A stretch of DNA of 10,318 bases, taken from contig CAKRHL010000064.1 of the NCBI GenBank assembly GCA_934338765.1, forward strand, positions 1-10,318. The letters run 5' to 3'. Below are positions 4,381 to 10,318 of this stretch, piece after piece. The DNA comes from an uncultured Lachnospiraceae bacterium (GTDB lineage: Bacteria > Bacillota > Clostridia > Lachnospirales > Lachnospiraceae). The notes below the pieces were generated by a model that worked only from the letters and a program-made list of their open reading frames with translations, was not told the origin of the DNA and did no database searches. Position 1 is the first letter of the stretch. Every line of letters begins with the position of its first letter. The position numbers and the translations under genes were made by a program.

Positions 4381-6271
4381 TCAATTTTCCCCCTTTGGTA
4401 TAATCTCGGAGCAGATTATATACTATCATTTGCTCTCTCTTCGATGTCCGCTCTGCTGTAGATATTATACCCTCTCTTACACTTTTATTCAACTCAGCTA
4501 TTTCATTCGGATATAAATCGTCATAAAAGGTAGTTTCAATAGGGCTTCCTTTTCTCTCAGCAATATACTTTACTCCATCGTTTCTGACAGCTATCATAAC
4601 CGGTATTTGTTCCGTGCTAAGCATAGTTCTCAAATCCGACTCCGAGAACATGCCATCCGTATTATGGTTATGTACAAATGCATACTTTTTATTCATATCC
4701 ATAGTTTTCCAAAAATCGTACCCAACCTCTCCGGGCTCTCCATCGGTCTCATAATTACTCAATTCACCCGTATTCAAATCTACCAAATACATATGTTCAT
4801 TATGGTCTTTTCCGCCAAGTTCAGCCACTTTTCTGCTGGCTTCAGATAGTCCTGCATTAACCTTTTCAGAATAGCCGTCTATTGTAATGGAATAATCATT
4901 ATCTGGATTGAATTCTACGCTACGACCGGTATTTCTAGTGGCATCTCTCGCAGCCGCCTGCATCTGCTTCCATGCCTGTGTCTTCTTCAGATTCGATGTG
5001 CCGCATTCATACCGCAGCCGCGCAGGCTTCTCATTCACTCCGGCCGCCTGGCAGAACTCCTTGTACTCTCTGCGCTTCCTGCTGATCTTCACGTTGATCT
5101 CTTGCGTATCCATTCCAAGAGCCTTGAATGCTTCTTTTTCCCGCTTCAGTGCACGGATATTTCTTTCCATTGCCCGCATTTTCTGCGTAACAGCATAATA
5201 GTCATATTCCTTGCCATTGATAATAACAGGGGACGGCTCCGGGCTCTCCTTCGGGTAACTGGACACTCCCTCAAACCACGGATGATGATTATGCCTGCAG
5301 TTATACCCATACATTCCGAGCGGATCATTCTCATGCGCACCATCCACGCTGTAGCCTGTGGCTCTCCAAAGATCCGTTATATAGTCCTGCCCGATGCGCC
5401 TTGCTTCCGCCCGGTAATCCTGCCCTTCTTTGACAAAATATACACGCCCCTGCCACTGTTCATGGTTGGCATGGCCAATTCCCGTATTTCGGGCCCCCCA
5501 ATGCTTGGAGATATATACCAAGTTCTCTCCAGACTCCATAATATTGTTATCCAGTACCTTCCCGGCCATCTGGTGGCATCCGGTTCTAACCGCCATTCTC
5601 GTGGCAGTATCCAGTTGCATTGAGTACCCCGATGCAAAATCAATAGACCGCAGGCCGCTCTGCGCAAGATTATGTACGGTGTCCTGTATCACCTTGTCCC
5701 GACTGAATGTGCCGGAGCATACTTTTATGATAGCCCGATCCAGTTCCCGCTGATACGCATTTTCCACCGCCTCATAGCCGTTCATGGTTTTAAAGCCGGT
5801 AGTTTGCGTCATATTTTTAAGGGCCCCGGCAGTCTGCTCTGAAAACATTTCCACAAGCCTCGGCAGAAAAGAGTTATCCGTCAACTCCTTAGCGTTCTGT
5901 TTCCACACGGACAGATCATCAATCCATGCCATATCCCCGGCACCAGCTACAATTTCATCATTGGCCTTGTATGCCTCCCGGGTAATGTTATTGATAATGT
6001 TGCGGATCTCCCGTTTATATTCCAAGGTGTTTTTAGCCACCGCCTTCCGGTACTCCGGATCGGACGTCAGCAGCTTCATCGCCTCTTTACGGATTCTTGC
6101 CGGACTGTAGCCCAGTTCCCGCATAGAGTGTGCCTGCAGCTCCGCAGTCCTGGTATATGTCATGGTCTTCTGTATCCTGCGGGCAATATCCACTATAACC
6201 TCATGCTCCAGATATTGGAACAGCGGTACAAGGGCTTCTTCTATGATCTCCAACTGCTCCTCTGACAACAT
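4358..6271 (-). CDS. Phage minor head protein (Phage_min_cap2 / MuF-like) fused to a JAMM/MPN-like C-terminal domain
   Basis: A 637-aa protein, longer than the roughly 350-450 aa I recall as usual for plain minor capsid proteins. Residues 1-340 are the structural part: a helical N-terminus, then HWGARNTGIGHANHEQWQGR (257-276) and GMYGYNCRHNHHPWFEG (319-335), the hallmark blocks of Phage_min_cap2. This protein sits inside the head near the portal, and relatives can be ejected with DNA. Residues about 345-415 are a charged helical linker. Residues about 430-637 form an added domain with VHNHNTDGMFSESDL: H534, H536, S543 and D546 fit the JAMM metallopeptidase motif HxH-x6/7-S-xx-D, and E492, 42 residues earlier, could be the catalytic glutamate. 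The Pro usual after the second His is Asn537. The portal stop and this ATG share one base. Base composition falls to visibly lower GC below about 4920, consistent with an acquired domain. Metallopeptidase activity and toxin role are inferred. Confidence 0.85.
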   Translation of the reverse strand: MLSEEQLEIIEEALVPLFQYLEHEVIVDIARRIQKTMTYTRTAELQAHSMRELGYSPARIRKEAMKLLTSDPEYRKAVAKNTLEYKREIRNIINNITREAYKANDEIVAGAGDMAWIDDLSVWKQNAKELTDNSFLPRLVEMFSEQTAGALKNMTQTTGFKTMNGYEAVENAYQRELDRAIIKVCSGTFSRDKVIQDTVHNLAQSGLRSIDFASGYSMQLDTATRMAVRTGCHQMAGKVLDNNIMESGENLVYISKHWGARNTGIGHANHEQWQGRVYFVKEGQDYRAEARRIGQDYITDLWRATGYSVDGAHENDPLGMYGYNCRHNHHPWFEGVSSYPKESPEPSPVIINGKEYDYYAVTQKMRAMERNIRALKREKEAFKALGMDTQEINVKISRKRREYKEFCQAAGVNEKPARLRYECGTSNLKKTQAWKQMQAAARDATRNTGRSVEFNPDNDYSITIDGYSEKVNAGLSEASRKVAELGGKDHNEHMYLVDLNTGELSNYETDGEPGEVGYDFWKTMDMNKKYAFVHNHNTDGMFSESDLRTMLSTEQIPVMIAVRNDGVKYIAERKGSPIETTFYDDLYPNEIAELNKSVREGIISTAERTSKREQMIVYNLLRDYTKGGKLIEQDGRK

Positions 6272-7659
6272 TAGTCTTCATCCTCTCCATCCAAATTATC
6301 ATCAATCTGCAGCTTTTCATCTACCAATTTCTGTGCCTCCTCTTCCGTGAGACTGTATGCGTCCATCAGATACCAAACCGTGAGCTTCGGAATGTCGAAA
6401 GAGAGCGCATCATTACGTTTGCGTTCCAGTTCTGCCTCCCGATCAGTAATATAACTGTCGTCGAAGTCCACCAGGACCTCCTGCTCCAAATTGAAAGACT
6501 TGCCCTGAAACGTATTGGCAAACCACATCACCGCCCAACAAATATCCTGTATGTATCGGATAGCCTCCTGTCGCTGCCGGTTCAACTCCTGCATCTGATC
6601 CTGACGCTCACCCACATACTCGGTTGCTGTGGTGATCTGTCCATTTTCAAAGCTGTATTTCTTCGTGCCATAGCCGAAGGACATGGACAGCAGAGACAAT
6701 GCCAGTTCAAACGCCTTGGTGATCTGCTCCACACGGATCTCCGGATTATACTCCTGAATCATGCCTTTTTCTTCCGGTAGTTTCTCGCCGGTAAATACGA
6801 ACAACTTCTTTTGCTCCGTGGTCAGCTTCGGCTTACCATTCTCATCGAACTCACATAGTAATTCACTAATTAGAATGATCTTTTCTGACTTATCAAGATC
6901 AGAAAAAAGAACGTTATAACACAGATCCACAACTTTCAGCGCCGGGATTGCATCCCACAACTTCGGCAGCCCATAGCCCTCCATATCATCCAGATTATTG
7001 ACCTCAGCATTCCGCATCACGGCAAATGGCTTCACATCACCCAGTTGTACAACGGTTTTCTTATCTGTTATCTCAGTACCTTTATCGTCAAACACATGTG
7101 TCTCTGCAATGTAATTGCCATCCTCGCCAATGGTAAACAGTACCAGCGTGGTCTGCTTCTTTCCCTTGGACAAAGCACTCCCCGAGAAAGCAGCCTCGAT
7201 CACAATATCATCTTCCACGGTCAGCGGCATAAAAGCGTCTGCCTCCACGTAATTTAATTTGATATTACCGCCTTTCACAGATCCATCATCCATAAAGGTG
7301 GCATTGTCCAGACGGATGTAACAGGCCGTTGTCCCGTCCGCTGAGGTCTTTTCCAACTGCTTGCGGTACTGAGTATTAAATTTACTGCCGTCAAGTACTG
7401 CTGCAACATAGTCTGCCTGTTCGCCGTCTCCGGCATTGATCTCCAGTACCTCACACAGGTTTGCATCATCTGAGCAACACCGCTTTCCGAAATTCAACCG
7501 GCTCAGTTCGTAAGAGATCCCGTTCAGCGTTTTGCGCTTATGGAAGTCCTCTATCACCCTGTTGCTGTACCAGTCATCGCATACCTGAATCTTGCTCAGT
7601 GCATTATCATTGACCGTGTATCCCTTTTTCTGTAAAAAATTCTTTACGCATCCTTCCAT
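6271..7659 (-). CDS. Portal protein (A118/SPP1-like)
   Basis: A 462-aa protein forming the dodecameric DNA channel at the capsid vertex. The sequence resembles the A118-type portal family (TIGR01542-like). Signs are the short N-terminus with WYSNRVIEDFHKRKTLNGIS, the central GDVKPFAVMRNAEVNNLDD block followed by MEGYGLPKLWDAIPALKVVD and LCYNVLFSDLDKSEKIILIS, and MSFGYGTKKYSFENGQITTA followed by TEYVGERQDQMQELNRQRQE, which matches the conserved 'S.gt.sf.....TATEV.s...d....i...q' region preceding the crown. The C-terminus is acidic (DDNLDGEDED). The ATG has AAGGAG upstream, starts 10 nt after the TerL stop and shares one base at the end with the minor head gene. Length is as expected for the family and the reading frame is intact. 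Confidence 0.9.
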   Translation of the reverse strand: MEGCVKNFLQKKGYTVNDNALSKIQVCDDWYSNRVIEDFHKRKTLNGISYELSRLNFGKRCCSDDANLCEVLEINAGDGEQADYVAAVLDGSKFNTQYRKQLEKTSADGTTACYIRLDNATFMDDGSVKGGNIKLNYVEADAFMPLTVEDDIVIEAAFSGSALSKGKKQTTLVLFTIGEDGNYIAETHVFDDKGTEITDKKTVVQLGDVKPFAVMRNAEVNNLDDMEGYGLPKLWDAIPALKVVDLCYNVLFSDLDKSEKIILISELLCEFDENGKPKLTTEQKKLFVFTGEKLPEEKGMIQEYNPEIRVEQITKAFELALSLLSMSFGYGTKKYSFENGQITTATEYVGERQDQMQELNRQRQEAIRYIQDICWAVMWFANTFQGKSFNLEQEVLVDFDDSYITDREAELERKRNDALSFDIPKLTVWYLMDAYSLTEEEAQKLVDEKLQIDDNLDGEDED

Positions 7660-7669
7660 TTTCTTCTCC

Positions 7670-9004
7670 TTATCTTTTTAAATCTATATACTCCACGAAA
7701 TCCAACCACGTATAGCAGAAGCTGTCCCACCTGTCGTTGACGTTTCCTATGTTCTTGTCCTCCGGCTGATCCGGGTGGTCCTCATCCCACCGCAGGGAAG
7801 CAATAGCTTTTCTGGTCTGCATACAGCGCTTATTGATTTTGAGACGCCCACTGTTAAGCAGCAGATCAACGGTCTTGGGGCGCTCTGATATCTCATTTTT
7901 ACGACACCCCTTGATGTTCTGGTAAGGCAACCTTGCCTCTTTGGCTGCACTCCGCAGACTGTTGATCATGGTAGGACTAGCGCTGTCTGGGAACACCCAG
8001 TCCACCCTGCCATACTTTTGAATGCACGTACGGTAGAACTCCACAAACTTGTCGCAGATCTTTTTGCTGTCAATATCTTCTGACAACGGTAACCCATCCT
8101 CTTCCAGTGCCTTGAAATCATGATACCTGTTCTGATAGCCGGTAAGGTTGTATGTTGTCATAGAGCCGTTACCGCCGAAGTCAATACCCATTACAATCTT
8201 GAAGAACGGGACTTTCAGTTTTCCTCTATCATCAAAGATATCCGCATCCTCAAACAGATACTGGGAATCATCATCGGCAAAGTATCGGAAGATGATACCA
8301 GATGCCAGCACCCACAGCCCTGATATGAACCGATCATAAAACACACCCTTGTACATACGCTCATATCGTTCGATAATCTCCTGTGCAAGGCTCGGGTTAT
8401 CCCGCATCGTGAAATGTACCCGGATCAGATTCTTTTCGGTGATCTTGTCGATCCATTCCAGTTTTATGTAATGATCGGGACCTTCCGGGTTGCAGTTGAA
8501 CCAATACTTTGACCCTTCCACGGAGCATCGGCCTGTTGCCTGGTTGACAAACGACTCCGGCATCAGGGCTACCTCATCGAAGAATACTCCGGCCAGTGTG
8601 ATACCCTGGATCAGATCCTGCGATCCCTCATCCTTTCCGCCAAACAGGTAAAAGGTATTCTCCTTATCCCCCTTCCGGACAACCATATAATTCTCCGAAC
8701 GGTGCTCTTCGACCTGGTATCTCCTGGATAGAAGCATACGTTTTAGCTGTCCAACTACATTACGGCGGAGTGACTGGATCGTCTTACCACACAACGCAAG
8801 GTTCTGCCCGTCAAACGTTTCCATCGCCCACAAGACGAACGACAGGGACATAACCGTGGTCTTGCCCGAACGAATAGAGCCATCACAGATAATGCCGTCC
8901 TTATCAGCATACGGACTCCCCGGCATCCACCATTCTAAGACGACCCTCTGCTTATGGCTGAATGATGTGAACTTAAACAGTGCCTTACGTTTCAACCGTA
9001 TCAT
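7670..9004 (-). CDS. terL: Terminase large subunit (TerL)
   Basis: A 444-aa packaging motor and headful nuclease. Visible motifs are Walker A GSIRSGKTT (42-50), Walker B GVFFDE (139-144) with catalytic E144, and the coupling motif NCNPEGP (170-176). The RNase H-like nuclease carries acidic residues at D275 (MGIDFGG), D340 (FPDSAS) and probably D427 (DRWDSF). This is the PBSX XtmB/SPP1-type family (Terminase_3 like). It overlaps terS by 20 nt. The listed ATG at 9004 directly abuts AAGGAGG, which is too close. A TTG at 8995, 9 nt after AGGAGG and starting LKRKALF, is the better-spaced start and would shorten the protein by three residues. All catalytic residues are intact, so the gene is probably functional. 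Confidence 0.95.
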   Translation of the reverse strand: MIRLKRKALFKFTSFSHKQRVVLEWWMPGSPYADKDGIICDGSIRSGKTTVMSLSFVLWAMETFDGQNLALCGKTIQSLRRNVVGQLKRMLLSRRYQVEEHRSENYMVVRKGDKENTFYLFGGKDEGSQDLIQGITLAGVFFDEVALMPESFVNQATGRCSVEGSKYWFNCNPEGPDHYIKLEWIDKITEKNLIRVHFTMRDNPSLAQEIIERYERMYKGVFYDRFISGLWVLASGIIFRYFADDDSQYLFEDADIFDDRGKLKVPFFKIVMGIDFGGNGSMTTYNLTGYQNRYHDFKALEEDGLPLSEDIDSKKICDKFVEFYRTCIQKYGRVDWVFPDSASPTMINSLRSAAKEARLPYQNIKGCRKNEISERPKTVDLLLNSGRLKINKRCMQTRKAIASLRWDEDHPDQPEDKNIGNVNDRWDSFCYTWLDFVEYIDLKR

Positions 9005-9866
9005 CCTCCTTGAAGGTTGCCACTACATCGCCCTGCAGCGCATCCATAAAGCCGTCATCCTCGTACTCGGGAGATTCCCCGCCCTCTTTCTCGGCTCTCC
9101 GCTTCTCATATTCCGCCCGGTACTTGCTCTCCGGGTGCATCAGGAAATACTTGGTCAGCCAGTCGAAAGCCTTTTGCTTGTCCGCCAGCTTTATAGATAC
9201 CCCGTCCTTTCCCTGCTTCACCTCCTGGATGATCTGCGTATCCACATTATTGGAATCAGCCAGTCTGACCGCATTCACCTCTTTAGTAAGGTACTGCTTG
9301 GTGTCGGGATCCTTGACCGGGCCGAACGCTCCCATGACCTGCACGTTCTCACGCCCGAACGACATATAATTACCAATGTCCGCAAATGCGATACGCATCT
9401 GAAGTTCCACCACATCCTCGGTGCTGGTGACGATCTGCTGACGTTTCAACTCCTTCAGGCGTTCTATCTCTGCTCGAACCTTATCTTTTGTCAGCAGTCG
9501 TGAGCCATTTGCAATCGCTGACTCATAACTGCATCCATATGCCTTTTGGTAGCTCTGCGCCGCATTGAATGTCCGGCTGTAATAAATACAGAACATCTGC
9601 TGTTCTGCTGTAAGTTCATCGTTCCTCAGTGTCTCTCTCGTCCCATCATCAATGACCGGTTTCTTTTCCGTTCTCTTCTTAACCGAACGTTCGCTTTTCT
9701 TGCTCTTGTCGCATTCCGAACGTTCGCCATCCCATCCGTGCGTACTCTTCCACCGCCGTACCGTTCCCGGAGGTACCTCCAGTTCGGCCGCAATGTCTAC
9801 CAGCTTCATGCCCTGCTTATATAGTTCGTATGCTTTATCACTTAATGGGTTCTTCTTTGCTGCCAC
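8985..9866 (-). CDS. terS: Terminase small subunit (TerS) with N-terminal HTH
   Basis: A 293-aa DNA-recognition subunit of the packaging motor. Residues about 8-44 form a helix-turn-helix (LYKQGMKLVDIAAELEVPPG then TVRRWKSTHGW), as in the phage terminase small subunit N-terminal family. Residues about 46-75 are a basic, repetitive linker (ERSECDKSKKSERSVKKRTE). Residues about 84-240 match Terminase_2/XtmA, with LTAEQQMFCIYYSRTFNAAQ and SYQKAYGCSYESAIANGSRL followed by DIGNYMSF and KLADKQKAFDWLTKYF. The C-terminus is charged. The start is GTG at 9866, 6 nt after a perfect AGGAGG. An intrinsic terminator ends only about 10-15 nt upstream of this site, leaving no room for a promoter between them. 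The gene contains two identical 10-bp palindromes. Confidence 0.92.
   Translation of the reverse strand: MAAKKNPLSDKAYELYKQGMKLVDIAAELEVPPGTVRRWKSTHGWDGERSECDKSKKSERSVKKRTEKKPVIDDGTRETLRNDELTAEQQMFCIYYSRTFNAAQSYQKAYGCSYESAIANGSRLLTKDKVRAEIERLKELKRQQIVTSTEDVVELQMRIAFADIGNYMSFGRENVQVMGAFGPVKDPDTKQYLTKEVNAVRLADSNNVDTQIIQEVKQGKDGVSIKLADKQKAFDWLTKYFLMHPESKYRAEYEKRRAEKEGGESPEYEDDGFMDALQGDVVATFKEDDTVET
9684..9726. repeat. Two perfect 10-bp palindromes inside terS (candidate pac element)
   Basis: CGAACGTTCG occurs at 9684-9693 and 9717-9726, exactly 33 bp apart, close to three helical turns. Both encode Glu-Arg-Ser in the linker after the HTH. In headful phages such as P22 and SPP1 the packaging-initiation site lies in or beside the small terminase gene, so these may be TerS-binding sites. 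They may also be a by-product of an 11-codon protein repeat. Confidence 0.55.
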
Positions 9867-9888
9867 GGGTTACCTCCTTTCTGGCAAA

Positions 9889-9937
9889 ATAAAAAGAGCC
9901 GGCACATGGATTTCTCCACGTATCGGCTCTTGGCTCT
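9889..9937 (-). terminator. Intrinsic terminator upstream of terS
   Basis: On the minus strand AGAGCCG (9930-9924) pairs with CGGCTCT (9901-9895). An inner imperfect stem with G-T pairs (ACGTGG / CCATGT) closes a 6-nt loop, and TTTTTATTTT follows. A second AGAGCC copy lies one base upstream, making the tandem AGAGCC-A-AGAGCCGAT (9937-9922) shared with the 3931-3986 terminator. It would end the transcript of the winged-helix gene, but it also stands between any upstream promoter and terS. Confidence 0.85.
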
Positions 9938-10001
9938 CTAAATCACTATAATAATATACTAGTATTTATTTGCAGTATATCTTATCTCGCATTGCAATAA
10001 A

Positions 10002-10193
10002 TTACAATGCTCTATATTTTCCATCTGGATCTTTCGTTATTAACGTATTTTCTAATAGATTATCGATATCCATTTCTACTATTCTTCCAATTCCATTTCC
10101 AAATTTAGTGCAAAGTTCATTAAAATCTACTGGTCCATATTTCTTAATATATTCCAGCATATCCATATTATACGGCACCCCTGTTTTTATCAT
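10002..10193 (-). CDS. Small winged-helix-like DNA-binding protein
   Basis: A 63-aa protein whose segment MLEYIKKYGPVDFNELCTKF, followed by MDIDNLLENTLITKDPDGKY, has the helix-helix-recognition-helix-hairpin outline of a minimal winged helix ('..yI...Gpv.f.eL......v...l..L.e..li..dpdG.Y'). I do not recognise a specific family. The start is ATG at 10193 with GGAGGG 6 nt upstream. A longer reading from a TTG at 10262 is unlikely, because that TTG is the first base triplet of the -35 box. It has its own promoter and terminator, so it is monocistronic. Its place immediately before the late operon suggests a regulator of late expression, which is inference. No effector domain is present. Confidence 0.7.
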   Translation of the reverse strand: MIKTGVPYNMDMLEYIKKYGPVDFNELCTKFGNGIGRIVEMDIDNLLENTLITKDPDGKYRAL

Positions 10194-10233
10194 AGCATAT
10201 ACCCTCCGTAATCTTATGATACTTTCCTTAGGT

Positions 10234-10262
10234 ATTATACCACTCAGGCTCTTCTTAATCAA
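10234..10262 (-). promoter_or_regulatory. Sigma-A promoter of the winged-helix gene
   Basis: TTGATT (10262-10257), a 17-bp spacer and a perfect TATAAT (10239-10234) lie 40 bp before the ATG at 10193, with CGGAGGG between. This explains why the open frame extending up to 10262 should not be read as coding. No clear operator dyad is seen in the spacer. Confidence 0.8.
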
Positions 10263-10318
10263 TCTTCTTATACTGTAGCTACTCTCAACCTAAAAATAGA
10301 TCTCATGCACTCCTGATC

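Noticed and set aside
8856..9503. 215-aa open frame on the plus strand
   Set aside because: Antisense shadow of terL/terS, which carry unmistakable terminase motifs on the minus strand.
9955..9966. ATACTAGTAT palindrome and TATTAT-like boxes as a terS promoter
   Set aside because: No acceptable -35 at proper spacing could be found, and the following terminator would stop such a transcript, so I do not call a promoter here.
9989..10010. GCATTG...CAATGC inverted repeat at the end of the winged-helix gene
   Set aside because: 6-bp stem with a 10-nt AT-rich loop and no T-run; the real terminator is at 9889-9937. Probably chance in AT-rich DNA.
10194..10262. N-terminal extension of the winged-helix gene to a TTG at 10262
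   Set aside because: That TTG is part of a -35 box with a consensus -10 17 bp later, and the internal ATG at 10193 has a proper GGAGGG site.
10268..10318. Possible C-terminal end of another gene at the right edge
   Set aside because: An open frame ends with TAA at 10270-10268, but only 16 codons are in view with nothing recognisable; it could be chance.

Overview
The window is the packaging and head-morphogenesis module of a siphophage or prophage. Every supported gene lies on the minus strand, so transcription runs from base 10318 towards base 1. The gene order and families match the A118/SPP1-like module of Firmicutes phages: TerS, TerL, portal, minor head protein, scaffold, major capsid protein, connectors, tail terminator and tail tube. 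AGGAGG-type ribosome binding sites, sigma-A-type promoters and the protein families suggest a Clostridia host, plausibly a Lachnospiraceae-like gut bacterium. The host is inferred, because no host gene is visible.

In transcription order (right to left): (i) 10318-9889 holds a small monocistronic winged-helix-like gene with its own promoter, closed by an intrinsic terminator placed just before terS. (ii) 9866-4358 holds TerS, TerL, portal and a long minor head protein. TerS carries two perfect 10-bp palindromes that are candidate packaging-site elements. The minor head protein is a standard Phage_min_cap2-type N-terminus fused to an extra C-terminal domain with a JAMM/MPN-like metallopeptidase signature, the layout of phage-delivered 'MuF' polymorphic toxins. 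(iii) 4380-3849 is an AT-richer accessory island. It contains a 61-aa ORF that overlaps the minor head gene (possible immunity protein), a near-consensus promoter with a dyad in its spacer, a 53-aa zinc-ribbon gene with its own terminator, and a tRNA with initiator (fMet) hallmarks. (iv) 3797-1 returns to core virion genes: scaffold, HK97-fold capsid protein with an apparent 46-residue insertion, a small heptad-repeat protein, four overlapping connector/completion genes, and the start of the tail tube gene, which runs off the left edge.

The core genes form one translationally coupled late operon with short gaps or 1-23 nt overlaps. Two intrinsic terminators sharing a 16-bp element interrupt this path, before terS and in the accessory island. 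Late transcription must therefore read through them, be antiterminated, or restart. The most interesting part is 3849-4984: a capsid-borne JAMM-like domain, its possible partner ORF, an independently controlled zinc-ribbon gene and a phage initiator-type tRNA, all between the minor head and scaffold genes.
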